Assembly: GCF_001274775.1 (NCBI RefSeq)
Contig: NZ_LGUE01000004.1
Coordinates: 418,163 to 482,162 of the forward strand
Source: Rossellomorea marisflavi
GTDB lineage: Bacteria > Bacillota > Bacilli > Bacillales > Bacillaceae_B
Length of the DNA stretch: 64,000 bases
Direction of reading: 5' to 3'
Shown here in pieces: positions 54,871 to 62,983 of the stretch. Below the pieces are notes generated by a model. That model was not told the DNA's origin and did no database searches. It saw only the letters and a list, made by a program, of their open reading frames with translations. The position numbers were made by a program, and so were the translations under genes. The first letter of the stretch is position 1. Every line of letters starts with the position of its first letter.

Positions 54871-55680
54871 TTATGAGATCTTCATTCTAAAGAAAATAAC
54901 AATTAAAGTTATGGAAATAATAAATGTTATCAATGGGAAAAGTATTGGAAATCCTACCGAAGGATACCCTTGAGTTAATTGAGTATGGTAACCAATTGCT
55001 TCACTACTGGCACCAGAATAGTTTATTACTTTCACTAATTCGGGATTTTTTCTTAATTTATTTATTGAATCTATTCTTGTAATTAAAACTTCCCCTTCTT
55101 TATCAATACTAATTAGTTCCCATGAGTTAGTTGATATTTTTTGAACTATTACTAATTCTTCAGTGGAATCCTTATTATTTGTTTTAAGCGAAACACCTAT
55201 ATTACCGTACCTTAAAGTAACGGAATCACTTAAATTAATATCCTTCTGAAATGTATTATATACCTTGTTATTAATCGATAGGCGCACTTTATTACTATCA
55301 CCAAAATACTCCTTAAGTAAAACTTCATTAGAATAAAATCTATACGTGCGTTCATAGCTATTATTATCTTGATTTGTTAGTTCTTTAATGTACTCAGTGT
55401 AGTTATTGACAGTATTTTTTTTACCCCCTTTTGTAATAAATATATGTGATGCTGATAAATTAGGAATTTCTCGGTATGGTGGAGAATCTACAACCTCGTA
55501 TAGCTTATTTATAGAATAAGCTTCTTCTCCACTTCCTTCTACAAATTCCAATGATTTAATTGAAAATTCATTATTTATTTTTCTTTCAGTAATAAACTCC
55601 CTCGCCATTAACCAAATAGTAAAAGATGATGAGAGAAATAAAATCACCCCAATTATTAAAAAAATATACTTACCATTCAT
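54871..55680 (-). CDS. Bitopic membrane protein with extracytoplasmic domain (AT-rich, acquired)
   Basis: 269 residues from the ATG at 55680 after GGGAAGG (an upstream TTG at 55689 is also open). The N-terminal helix is YIFLIIGVILFLSSSFTIWLM and the C-terminal helix is FPILFPLITFIISITLIVIFF. Between them lies a ~200-residue extracytoplasmic, strand-rich domain (VRLSINNKVYNTFQ; VTLRYGNIGVSLKTNNKDSTEELVIVQKI). Both helices at the ends suggest a bulky external loop. Same AT-rich composition as the secreted Fn3-like gene, so the two came together. No immunity or toxin family is recognised. Confidence 0.62.
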   Translation of the reverse strand: MNGKYIFLIIGVILFLSSSFTIWLMAREFITERKINNEFSIKSLEFVEGSGEEAYSINKLYEVVDSPPYREIPNLSASHIFITKGGKKNTVNNYTEYIKELTNQDNNSYERTYRFYSNEVLLKEYFGDSNKVRLSINNKVYNTFQKDINLSDSVTLRYGNIGVSLKTNNKDSTEELVIVQKISTNSWELISIDKEGEVLITRIDSINKLRKNPELVKVINYSGASSEAIGYHTQLTQGYPSVGFPILFPLITFIISITLIVIFFRMKIS

Positions 55681-55689
55681 AATGCACAA

Positions 55690-55920
55690 CCTTCCCTAAA
55701 AATTCCTTAAATGTAGTTTAAAACCATGAACTATAAACATCTTACACTATTTTTGTTACTTTTTATAATTTCAAAACTCCTAATTTCTTTATCTTTATGA
55801 TTTTCATTTCATATATGCACATTTAAGTGAAAGCATTCAGCATAGTTCTCATTATGTATAGTATCCTTAATATATTATGAACATTAATGACTTTCTCTGT
55901 TCATTAAATTTTCATATATA
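55690..55920. other. AT-rich gap without a gene
   Basis: About 230 bp with very low GC, upstream of the AT-rich membrane gene. It holds many TA-rich stretches that could serve as promoters, but none is distinctive. No open frame with a ribosome site. Confidence 0.5.
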
Positions 55921-55964
55921 TAAAAACACTTTCAAAAATGCACTTACACATTTTTGAAAGTGTT
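55921..55964 (-). terminator. Strong terminator for the cupin gene
   Basis: AACACTTTCAAAAATG / CATTTTTGAAAGTGTT is a perfect 16-bp stem with an 8-base loop. On the reverse strand a T-run follows. Confidence 0.82.
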
Positions 55965-56021
55965 AGATACTTTTATATATGCTTTAATAACCTAATACCC
56001 CCAGGATAGATTTGAATCTAA

Positions 56022-56450
56022 TTAGAAAAATTTAAATGTATTTATAAGAGATTCGTACCACTCATCCGACACAGGCTCCAACCATTCAGGTGTCCCTGCC
56101 GTGATGGCCACATGGGAGAACCAGCTGTCCTTCGTCGCCCCGTGCCAGTGCTTGACACCGTCATGGGTGACAATCACATCACCCGTTTTCAGGCATTGAG
56201 CTTCCTTTCCTTCTTCTTGGTACCAGCCTTCTCCTCCGGTGACGAGGAGGATTTGATAGCCGCCCCGGTGGATGTGCCAGTTGTTCCGGCATCCCGGTTC
56301 GAACGTGACGTTCCCGACGCCGACATTCACTTCGGGATCGGCGACCAGGCCTTTCAGGTAGCTCTGCCCGACAAAATACTGGGCATACCCATCATTCTTC
56401 TCTCCAATGGGGAAGACGCCCCCGTTTTTCAACACGTCATGCTTTGCCAT
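56022..56450 (-). CDS. Cupin-fold protein
   Basis: 142 residues from an ATG after AGGGAGTTGCCCT. The cupin motif 1 is VGVGNVTFEPGCRNNWHIHRGGYQILLVTGGEG with metal-ligand His residues (HIH), and motif 2 is LKTGDVIVTHDGVKHWHGATKD. It binds a metal ion, commonly in carboxymuconolactone-type or quercetinase-like cupins. It follows an aldo/keto reductase gene by 15 bp on the same strand, so they form an operon divergent from a TetR regulator. Confidence 0.85.
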   Translation of the reverse strand: MAKHDVLKNGGVFPIGEKNDGYAQYFVGQSYLKGLVADPEVNVGVGNVTFEPGCRNNWHIHRGGYQILLVTGGEGWYQEEGKEAQCLKTGDVIVTHDGVKHWHGATKDSWFSHVAITAGTPEWLEPVSDEWYESLINTFKFF

Positions 56451-56465
56451 AGGGCAACTCCCTCC

Positions 56466-57323
56466 TTACTTTTTATTGAATACCGGGAAGAAATCATGCT
56501 CCCCGTAGCTCTCGAGGCTTTCCACGCGCTTCAAGGCGTCCATGTCACGGTCGCTGATGACAAAATCAAGGTCCGCATTGTTCTTCATATGATCCGGGTT
56601 CGCCGTCTTCGGAATGACCACCATCCCGAGCTGGAGGTCATAGCGCAGGCAGAGCTGAGCCACACTCACCCCGTAGCCGTCGGCGATTGCCTTCACTTCG
56701 CTGTGGTCGAGGACCGCACCGTGGGCAATCGGGGAATAAGCTTCCACGAGGATTCCGTTCTCCTGACAGAACTCGATGAGCTCCGTCGGCGTGTGGCTGA
56801 CGTGTGCGAGGATCTGATTGACCATCGGCTTGACCTTGGCATGGGCCAGGATGTTCTCCACATCATCCTGAAGGAAGTTCGACAGGCCGATTGCCTTCAC
56901 CTTCCCTGCTTCATACGCATCTTCAAGCGCCCTCCATACGTCCACGTTTTCCTCGAAATACCGCTGCTCTTCACGGAACTCCGCCCAAGGCTGTGGACTG
57001 TGGACAATCATGAGGTCGATATAGTCCATCCCGAGCTTATTCAGGGATTCATCGATGGAAGCGGAAACCGCTTCATACGATTTCGCTTCCCCCGCCACCT
57101 TCGAGGTGATGAAGAGCTCTTCCCGCGCCACACCGCTCAGGCGGACTCCTTCACCGACGCCCGCTTCATTCTCATACGCCTGGGCCGTGTCGATATGACG
57201 GTATCCGATGGCAATCGCATCCTGCACCGCTTGTGACGCCTGCTCGTCATCCAAGAGCCACGTGCCGAGACCGAGCTTCGGAATCTCAATGCCGTTTGAT
57301 AATCTGCTTGTTTCGTTGAACAT
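56466..57323 (-). CDS. Aldo/keto reductase of the TetR-controlled operon
   Basis: 285 residues. The tetrad is Asp and Tyr in YRHIDTAQAYENE (~44-50), Lys in FITSKV (~74) and His in LMIVHSPQP (~107), with the NADPH-binding VVIPKTANPDHMKNNADLDFVISD at the end. A broad-specificity NADPH carbonyl reductase. It starts with an ATG after AAAAGGAG. It is divergent from a TetR-family gene, with two TGCG-N4-CGCA palindromes in the gap, and a cupin gene follows. Confidence 0.9.
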   Translation of the reverse strand: MFNETSRLSNGIEIPKLGLGTWLLDDEQASQAVQDAIAIGYRHIDTAQAYENEAGVGEGVRLSGVAREELFITSKVAGEAKSYEAVSASIDESLNKLGMDYIDLMIVHSPQPWAEFREEQRYFEENVDVWRALEDAYEAGKVKAIGLSNFLQDDVENILAHAKVKPMVNQILAHVSHTPTELIEFCQENGILVEAYSPIAHGAVLDHSEVKAIADGYGVSVAQLCLRYDLQLGMVVIPKTANPDHMKNNADLDFVISDRDMDALKRVESLESYGEHDFFPVFNKK

Positions 57324-57382
57324 GTGATCGTCTCCTTTTTAGTCATATCATCTATTGGTCCAACCATTCTCTAACATCCACA

Positions 57383-57394
57383 TGCGAAATCGCA
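57383..57394. promoter_or_regulatory. TetR operator candidate 1
   Basis: TGCG-AAAT-CGCA, extended to ATGCGA-AA-TCGCAT, between the divergent genes, about 60 bp upstream of the aldo/keto reductase start. Confidence 0.65.
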
Positions 57395-57396
57395 TA

Positions 57397-57426
57397 TTGC
57401 TACGATACCGCACATCTGTGTATAAT
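57397..57426 (+). promoter_or_regulatory. Promoter of the tetR gene
   Basis: -35 TTGCTA, spacer of 18 bp, -10 TATAAT, lying between the two TGCG-N4-CGCA sites. Confidence 0.65.
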
Positions 57427-57473
57427 ATAAAACGACTCGGCCCGTTCTTCAATGATCAAACCCCCTTGATCTG

Positions 57474-57485
57474 TGCGTTTTCGCA
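57474..57485. promoter_or_regulatory. TetR operator candidate 2
   Basis: TGCG-TTTT-CGCA, the same 4-4-4 pattern as site 1, 91 bp downstream and about 45 bp before the regulator's ATG. Confidence 0.6.
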
Positions 57486-57529
57486 CGAATGTGGCCACAT
57501 TGTACGACATCAGAAAAGGAGTCACCCAT

Positions 57530-58075
57530 ATGACCAAGATCGACCGCAGGGTCCAGAAAACACAGGACGCCATCAAACACGCCTTCATCTGGCTCATGGC
57601 GGAGAAAGGCTTCGACCACCTTACCATCCAGGACATCTCCGACCGCGCCAACGTCGGCCGCAGGACCATCTATGATCACTACCTCGACAAATTCGATATC
57701 CTGGACCGCCTCATCGACGAGCACATCCATGAGCTCCGTGTCCTTTGCCGGGGCGCCGCCGACCTCAGCTTCGAGGAAGGAAACCTGATCTGGTTCGAGT
57801 ACTTCCAGCAGAACGAGGCCTTCTTCACCACCATCCTCTCAAGCAAAGGAGCCCCGACCTTCCGCACAAGCTTCCTCACCTTCGTCATCGAGGAACTCAA
57901 AGCGGACGTCGTTACGACCACGGGATTGAACGAAGGTTTGAGCCGTGAAATCGTCCTGCGATTCTTCGGGGCGGCCATCGTCGAGATTGTGGAAGCATGG
58001 ATCACCGGGGGACTTACGGAACCTGCCGAGGTGGTGGCGAGGCAGATGGGGAGTTTGTTGGACCGGAATCTCTAA
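57530..58075 (+). CDS. TetR-family transcriptional regulator
   Basis: 181 residues from the ATG at 57530 after AAAAGGAGTC. The N-terminal helix-turn-helix is TQDAIKHAFIWLMAEKGFDHLTIQDISDRANVGRRTIYDHYLDKFDIL. The C-terminal ligand domain is all helical (YFQQNEAFFTTILSSKGAPTFRTSFL) and resembles the TetR_C_33-type Firmicutes regulators. It likely represses the divergent aldo/keto reductase-cupin operon and itself through the two TGCG-N4-CGCA sites (inference). Confidence 0.9.
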   Translation: MTKIDRRVQKTQDAIKHAFIWLMAEKGFDHLTIQDISDRANVGRRTIYDHYLDKFDILDRLIDEHIHELRVLCRGAADLSFEEGNLIWFEYFQQNEAFFTTILSSKGAPTFRTSFLTFVIEELKADVVTTTGLNEGLSREIVLRFFGAAIVEIVEAWITGGLTEPAEVVARQMGSLLDRNL

Positions 58076-58086
58076 GGAAACACGTC

Positions 58087-58114
58087 AAAAAGGCTGCCAC
58101 TCGGCAGCCTTTTT
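58087..58114. terminator. Bidirectional terminator
   Basis: AAAAAGGCTGCC / GGCAGCCTTTTT with ACTC loop between the convergent tetR and WYL-domain genes. Confidence 0.88.
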
Positions 58115-58116
58115 CC

Positions 58117-59022
58117 TTATTGATACATCCTTAACGCTTCTTCTAGAAACCCTTTATATTTCTCCACGTACTGTTCTGGTTCCACGATCCTCACCTTATT
58201 GCCAAACCCGGCCAAAAACTGATAGGCAAAGTGATTCTCAGGCAGTTCCATCGTGGCTTCATATGTCCTTCCACGAGCGTGCACGACGGACTGCTTTCCA
58301 AACCGCTCAATGAATTGATCTCTGACACTAATATCGATTTCGGCTTTCACCATCATAGACATCATCGGTGGCTGTTCCATGCCATTTCCTGCAGAAGGTT
58401 GGGGCCGTGGTGTAAACGAGCCCTTTATCTTGAGATCCGTCATCCTTGTCACCTTGAACGTCCGGTGATCCTCACGCTCCATACTGTACCCGGCCACATA
58501 CCATTTCATCTCATGGAGCTTCAGGTGATAAGGCTCCACGGTTCGGCGGCTGATGGCCCCTTTCTGATCCACATAATCAAATTTAATTAGCCAGTGGTTT
58601 TTAATGGCGTCCATCAGAGTGGATAATTCCTCGTTCAATCCGCTCTGACCCACCCTATCAGAAAAGGTCATGAAGAGGGTGGGGGTAAGATCGAGATGAC
58701 TCATCCCCTTGATCTTCCCGATCGTTTGTTGAACCCCTTCATTCGATGACAGCTGGCCGAATCCATCCAAGGCCACGACGATATGCTCAATGTCCCTGTG
58801 GGTCAACAACCGCTTATCAAATTTATATTCCCCCATCAATCCGTATCCGCCCTCCCGACCGTGCGTGGCATAGACCGGTATATTCGCATAGGTCAGCGTA
58901 TCCATATCGCGCTGGATTGTTCGCTTCGTGACCCCGAAAAGCCGACTCAGCTCAGTGGCAGATACCCGCTCCCTCTGCAGAAGCAACATCACAATCGAAA
59001 TCAATCGCTCAATTTTTTGCAT
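58117..59022 (-). CDS. WYL-domain transcriptional regulator (YafY-like)
   Basis: 301 residues from the ATG at 59022 after GGGAGGACGTT. The N-terminal DeoR-like winged helix is RLISIVMLLLQRERVSATELSRLFGVTKRTIQRDMDTLTYANIPVYATHGREGGY. The WYL domain follows at ~135-200 (LIKFDYVDQKGAISRRTVEPYHLKLHEMKWYVAGYSMEREDHRTFKVTRM), and a C-terminal WCX-like domain ends it. Such regulators bind DNA and respond to ligands or nucleotides. The divergent neighbour is a PhnB-like gene, its probable target. Confidence 0.88.
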   Translation of the reverse strand: MQKIERLISIVMLLLQRERVSATELSRLFGVTKRTIQRDMDTLTYANIPVYATHGREGGYGLMGEYKFDKRLLTHRDIEHIVVALDGFGQLSSNEGVQQTIGKIKGMSHLDLTPTLFMTFSDRVGQSGLNEELSTLMDAIKNHWLIKFDYVDQKGAISRRTVEPYHLKLHEMKWYVAGYSMEREDHRTFKVTRMTDLKIKGSFTPRPQPSAGNGMEQPPMMSMMVKAEIDISVRDQFIERFGKQSVVHARGRTYEATMELPENHFAYQFLAGFGNKVRIVEPEQYVEKYKGFLEEALRMYQ

Positions 59023-59103
59023 AACGTCCTCCCAATGGCGACATACAGTTGTCACCTTTCCCTCATTATACTACCGATAGACCCATAAAGGAGGCAACAC
59101 ACA

Positions 59104-59547
59104 ATGAAATCAATCGTTTATCTTCAATTCAACGGCCAGGCACAAGAAGCACTCACATTTTACGAAAAAGCCCTGCAGGGAAAGGTCCAACAAGTGACCT
59201 TTGGCGCAATCCCTCAAGAACCCCCGCTCCCGGCCGAAGAACAAACCATGATCATGGAGTCGCTACTCGACTTCTCTGGAAACACCATCATGATCTCCGA
59301 CGTTCTTCCGTCCATGCAAGCAGTCACGGGTCCCATCACTCCCGGAAGCAATGTGATCATCAGCCTGATCGACGGCGATCCTGATCTGAACCAAACGTAT
59401 TTCGACCATCTGTCTCAAGGAGGGACCATCATCATGCCCCTCTCGTCCGTTCCGTGGTCATCAAGCTTCGGCATGGTGAAGGACCGATTCGGCGTGGTAT
59501 GGAAATTCAACAGTGACGCGAGTACATTTTTGAACCAGCTGGTTTGA
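59104..59547 (+). CDS. PhnB-like VOC protein
   Basis: 147 residues from an ATG after AAAGGAGG. It has the PhnB/YjdN pattern: VYLQFNGQAQEALTFYEKALQG at the start, MIMESLLDFSGNTIMISDVLPS and FGMVKDRFGVVWKFNSD at the end. This is a glyoxalase-fold protein; the conserved metal ligands of glyoxalases are not fully kept in this group. It faces a WYL regulator across about 80 bp. Function unknown. Confidence 0.85.
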   Translation: MKSIVYLQFNGQAQEALTFYEKALQGKVQQVTFGAIPQEPPLPAEEQTMIMESLLDFSGNTIMISDVLPSMQAVTGPITPGSNVIISLIDGDPDLNQTYFDHLSQGGTIIMPLSSVPWSSSFGMVKDRFGVVWKFNSDASTFLNQLV

Positions 59548-59558
59548 TTACCATCCCT

Positions 59559-59600
59559 CACTCCACTTCCAGTATCACAAGTGGGGTGGTTTTTTATTTT
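59559..59600 (+). terminator. Rho-independent terminator
   Basis: CACTCCACTT / AAGTGGGGTG with a 10-base loop and a TTTTTT run. Confidence 0.75.
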
Positions 59601-59602
59601 AA

Positions 59603-59642
59603 CCCGGGTAATATTGACGACACCATTTTATCCGGGTATAAT
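59603..59642 (+). promoter_or_regulatory. Promoter of the DUF2239 gene with CCGGGTA direct repeats
   Basis: -35 TTGACG (59614-59619), 17-bp spacer, -10 TATAAT (59637-59642). CCGGGTA occurs at 59604 and again at 59632, exactly 28 bp apart, one just before the -35 and one over the -10. The layout suggests a repressor with two sites. Confidence 0.7.
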
Positions 59643-59668
59643 ACACTATAGTAAAGGAGTTGGAAAAC

Positions 59669-60226
59669 ATGACGAAAACCTACACCGCATTTTCAGGCGT
59701 CAAAAACGTTGCTAGTGGGCCACTGGATCAAGTCGTCTCCACCATCAAAGATCAACTGGACAGCGACGATTGGCCCCAGGTCCTCATCTTTGACGATGCC
59801 ACCGGCAGACAGATCGATGTTGATTATCACGGTCCGATCAATCCAAAGGCAGAATCAGGAGAACAGACGGAAGCAGCCCAGCCACGACGAGTCGGCCGTC
59901 CTAAGCTCGGCGTCGTTTCCGGCGAAGTGACCCTCCTCCCCCGTCACTGGGAATGGCTCAAGAGTCAGCCCGGCGGCGCATCCGTCACCCTTCGGAAGCT
60001 CGTCGAAGATGCCCGACGCGGAGGAGCGCAGCAGGCCAAAGCATCCCAGGAAGCCACCTACCACTTCATGACCTCCATGGCCGGGAACTTCCCTCATTAC
60101 GAAGAAGCGCTGCGCGAGCTCTATGCAGGAAATCAGTCGGCGTTTCACCAGCATATAGAGGACTGGGCCGTTGATGTGAAGAAGTATATGAAGGAGCTCT
60201 CCAGTACGGCATTCACTGAGGAGTGA
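59669..60226 (+). CDS. DUF2239-family protein, probable DNA-binding autoregulator
   Basis: 185 residues from the ATG at 59669, nine bases after AAAGGAG. The DUF2239 signature is complete: TYTAFSGVKNVASGPLDQVV, VLIFDDATGRQIDVDYHG, then RRVGRPKLGVVSGEVTLLPRHWEWLKSQPGGASVTLRKLVEDAR. The RVGRPKLG resembles an AT-hook, and the VTLLPRHWEWL segment resembles a ribbon-helix-helix (CopG-like) fold. The family is common but uncharacterised. The repeats over its promoter fit autoregulation. A broken GNAT gene follows after 21 bp on the same strand. Confidence 0.82.
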   Translation: MTKTYTAFSGVKNVASGPLDQVVSTIKDQLDSDDWPQVLIFDDATGRQIDVDYHGPINPKAESGEQTEAAQPRRVGRPKLGVVSGEVTLLPRHWEWLKSQPGGASVTLRKLVEDARRGGAQQAKASQEATYHFMTSMAGNFPHYEEALRELYAGNQSAFHQHIEDWAVDVKKYMKELSSTAFTEE

Positions 60227-60247
60227 CTCACATTTGGAGGTACTCAT

Positions 60248-60790
60248 ATGAACAGACCCTTCACCCTGGACTGCGGTAACATCCTGTTAAGAGAATTTCA
60301 ACCATAGGACGCAGAATCCATCTACCACTTGACGTCCCAGCCGGAGGTCTATGAATTCCTGCCCGACTGGCGTTCCACAAGAGAGCAGCGCCTGGACTGG
60401 CTGACGAATTACGAAGTCCCCGATAACGAGGCATTCCTCTCCTCCCTCCCCACCATCGGTAACGGGTGGCTCAAGCTTGGAATCATTGAAAAAGAGACGG
60501 GTGCCTTCATCGGCTTCTGCAATACAGGGATCAAGGAGGAACTCCCCGAACCCAACAGGGAAATTGCCTTTGCCATCTCCAAGCACCACCGGAATAAAGG
60601 CTACACGACTACGGCCGTAAAAGGACTCATCGCCTTCCTGGTTGAACAGACCGATGTGAAGCAGGTGAATGCGGTGGTCCTGCCCCGGAATCATGCTTCG
60701 AGAAGGGTCATTGAGAAAAGTGGCTTCAGGTTTTGTGGGAGCATGGAGATTGATGGCGAGATGCATGGTCATTATGTATTGTCTACGTGA
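60248..60790 (+). pseudogene. GNAT acetyltransferase with premature stop at codon 20
   Basis: An ATG at 60248 is preceded by TTTGGAGGTACTCAT. The frame reads MNRPFTLDCGNILLREFQP, then TAG at 60305-60307, then DAESIYHLTSQPEVYEFLPDW and onward to a normal end at 60790. The whole is an ordinary RimJ/L-type GNAT of 180 codons (NREIAFAISKHHRNKGYTTTAVKGLIAFL; NHASRRVIEKSGFRFCGSMEI). The position usually holds Glu (GAG) or Gln (CAG), so a single base change explains the stop. A TTG at 60329 could restart translation but would drop the first helix-strand unit. A nonsense mutant, sequencing error or read-through are possible. Confidence 0.82.
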
Positions 60791-60880
60791 TATGGGTATG
60801 GCACATAGAAACGCCTACCATAATAAGGGAATATTTGTTCTGATTTAAAGGACGTATTCATTCATTTACTGGAGGTCCCT

Positions 60881-61078
60881 ATGAAAAACAACACATCACT
60901 CGCACTCGCTGCTTCCCTCATCGCATTGATCGGCTTTCCGGCACTCTTTCTCGTCCTCTCCCTGATCACAGGGCAATGGATGTTTCTTGCCTGGAGCATC
61001 GCGCCATCTCTGGTTGCCGGGCTGACCGGACTGATGCTGACGCGGAATCAGATCAAGAAGGAACAGCGCACCGCGTAA
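60881..61078 (+). CDS. Small two-helix membrane protein
   Basis: 65 residues from an ATG after TGGAGGTCCCT. Helices are LALAASLIALIGFPALFLVLSLI and FLAWSIAPSLVAGLTGLML, with a basic C-terminus RNQIKKEQRTA. A perfect 15-bp terminator follows the stop. No family recognised. Confidence 0.65.
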   Translation: MKNNTSLALAASLIALIGFPALFLVLSLITGQWMFLAWSIAPSLVAGLTGLMLTRNQIKKEQRTA

Positions 61079-61080
61079 CC

Positions 61081-61119
61081 CAAAACAAGCCCAGAAGCAT
61101 GGCCTCTGGGCTTGTTTTG
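61081..61119 (+). terminator. Rho-independent terminator
   Basis: CAAAACAAGCCCAGA / TCTGGGCTTGTTTTG, perfect 15-bp stem, 9-base loop. Confidence 0.88.
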
Positions 61120-61209
61120 CTTATAATCAGGAATACTCCCCCACCAGTCGGGTATAGATTCATCAAACACCTAGTATTCCTGGTCCTATCCATCATCGGT
61201 AAGCATGAC

Positions 61210-61302
61210 ATGACATACATACTCCTGTGGAGCGGCGGTATTATATTGGGATTCTTCCTTATGTATCTAGTGGGTAGGAAAAATCGAAAGAGTAGCAGTT
61301 AG
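61210..61302 (+). CDS. Possible 30-residue membrane peptide
   Basis: MTYILLWSGGIILGFFLMYL... followed by the basic VGRKNRKSSS. One hydrophobic helix with a basic tail. The ribosome site is weak (GGTAAG), and the frame continues upstream without an ATG. Reported with low confidence. Confidence 0.3.
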   Translation: MTYILLWSGGIILGFFLMYLVGRKNRKSSS

Positions 61303-61334
61303 GTAACAACGCCTTACATTCTCTAATTAGGAAG

Positions 61335-61520
61335 GTGATCCGAATCAAAACAGCCTCAATCGTCCTGCATGTCCTCTTCATCATGACCCTTCTCTTTCAG
61401 CTGGGCGCCGTCCTGATCACCTCTTCAACCTTCGACGACCTGACCGTTCCCATCCACTTTTCTATTGATGGCACCGCTGATAACTTCAGAACCAAAGAAG
61501 CGGATTCCTATGCACACTAA
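61335..61520 (+). CDS. Short DUF1648-like protein, probably truncated
   Basis: 61 residues from a GTG. One membrane helix (ASIVLHVLFIMTLLFQLGAVLI) is followed by DDLTVPIHFSIDGTADNFRTKEADSY, the start of a DUF1648-type domain (P-x-H-F-x-x-D/G-x-x). It ends abruptly, with the stop codon falling inside a terminator stem. Full-length relatives are longer, so the gene is probably a remnant. Confidence 0.45.
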   Translation: MIRIKTASIVLHVLFIMTLLFQLGAVLITSSTFDDLTVPIHFSIDGTADNFRTKEADSYAH

Positions 61521-61558
61521 GAAGCAAGCTACCTACAGGGCAGCTTGCTTCTTATTTT
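61519..61558 (+). terminator. Rho-independent terminator overlapping the stop codon
   Basis: AAGAAGCAAGCT / AGCTTGCTTCTT followed by ATTTTT; the last codon of the DUF1648-like gene lies in the stem. Confidence 0.78.
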
Positions 61559-61597
61559 TCTATTAAAGTCGATCGTCCGCAGATCAAGCAACATTCA

Positions 61598-62824
61598 TCA
61601 CATCAACCCAGCAAACCACAACCCAAGCGTCGTCCCAACATAATTCCCGATGATATACCCGAGCGTACCTACTACGAGGATCGGCCCAATCAAATCCTTC
61701 CATCCCTTCGCAATGGCCATGGCGGCAGCCGTTGTCGGGCCTCCGACGTTGGCGTTGCTGGCGAGGAGGATTTCTTCAAGGTCATATTTCAATAGCTTCC
61801 CTGCACCGAGCGAAATGCCCAGGTTGAGGATGACGATGATCAGGACAAACACTAGCAGCAGCGGTGCATTTTGAATAATCAACGGAATCGATGCCGGTAT
61901 TCCGATTACGACAAAGAACAGGTAAATGAGGAATGTCCCGATTTCCTGGCTGCCGTTGATCGATTCGAAGTACTTCGGAAACAGGGCCAGTGCCAGGAAG
62001 GTCAGCGTCGTGAGCATGAGGTACTTATCCCCGAACAGCCCGTTCATCAGATTCAGGAAGAAGGACGCATCGTCACCAGACGGGATGAGTCCGGCAAATA
62101 GTTCGGCGATCTTGAATGACACCACAACAAGCAGGAAGGCGGTTCCGACCGACAGGGCTATATCCTTGAGGGACATTTCCTTCCGCGACCAGAATCCTTC
62201 GGCAAGCGTCTTCCCGTCTTCCTTCATGCCCCCGCTCTCCACCTTTTCCACATGGGGCGCACGGAATCGTTTCCTGAAGAAGCCCATGGTGGGGATCGTC
62301 ATCAACACGATGAAGTAGATGGCCATCATCAGATTATCCGCCACCACCGCAGACGACACCATTTCTCCCGGCGGTGCGAACTTCGCGGCCATGGCGGCAA
62401 AGTTCACCCCTCCCCCGACATACGAGGCACTGAGCATCGCACCGAGCTTATCAAGGTAGGGAATGTGATCCCTCAATAAGAAGAAACTGATAATCGTCCC
62501 CGCCACCGTCCCGACGGAACTGATCAAGAACAGGATGAGCAGCCGCCCGCTCTCCTTCCACACCTTCTTGAAGTTCACATGGAAGAGGAGCAGCGGAATC
62601 GCAAGGGGAATGATGAACGTCCACACGGCATCATACACCGGTGACTCCGTCGGGATCACACCCGTATTCGATAGAATGATAGCCCCGACCAGGGCAATGA
62701 TGGCTCCCGATATCTTCGCCGCCCAGCTATAGCGCTGTTCGAGGAAGATGCTGACGGAAGCCCATACAACGATGATTCCCCACAGGGTTATGTAATCGTC
62801 CGGTTGAATGAGAGCTTGGTTCAT
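61598..62824 (-). CDS. DUF819-family membrane permease
   Basis: 408 residues with about ten membrane helices from an ATG after AAAAAGGAGGC. The DUF819 (YjcL-like) marks are LRDHIPYLDKLGAMLSASYVGGGVNFAAMA in the middle and the C-terminal VGGPTTAAAMAIAKGWKDLIGPILVVGTLGYIIGNYVG. A soluble loop (EKVESGGMKEDGKTLAEGFWSRKEMS) splits the two halves. The family is unsolved in function and may transport an organic ion. It is monocistronic. Confidence 0.87.
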   Translation of the reverse strand: MNQALIQPDDYITLWGIIVVWASVSIFLEQRYSWAAKISGAIIALVGAIILSNTGVIPTESPVYDAVWTFIIPLAIPLLLFHVNFKKVWKESGRLLILFLISSVGTVAGTIISFFLLRDHIPYLDKLGAMLSASYVGGGVNFAAMAAKFAPPGEMVSSAVVADNLMMAIYFIVLMTIPTMGFFRKRFRAPHVEKVESGGMKEDGKTLAEGFWSRKEMSLKDIALSVGTAFLLVVVSFKIAELFAGLIPSGDDASFFLNLMNGLFGDKYLMLTTLTFLALALFPKYFESINGSQEIGTFLIYLFFVVIGIPASIPLIIQNAPLLLVFVLIIVILNLGISLGAGKLLKYDLEEILLASNANVGGPTTAAAMAIAKGWKDLIGPILVVGTLGYIIGNYVGTTLGLWFAGLM

Positions 62825-62983
62825 GGGGTTGCCTCCTTTTTGTAATCTTTATTCTATCGTACCCATTCCAGAAAGAATTTTCAAAATATTATTCCTTATC
62901 GAGGCGGTACCCTATCTTCAAGCCAACCCCCTTTTCCAAATAGTGTATACTATACGTAGATTCAGTTAACAGGAGGAATAGAA

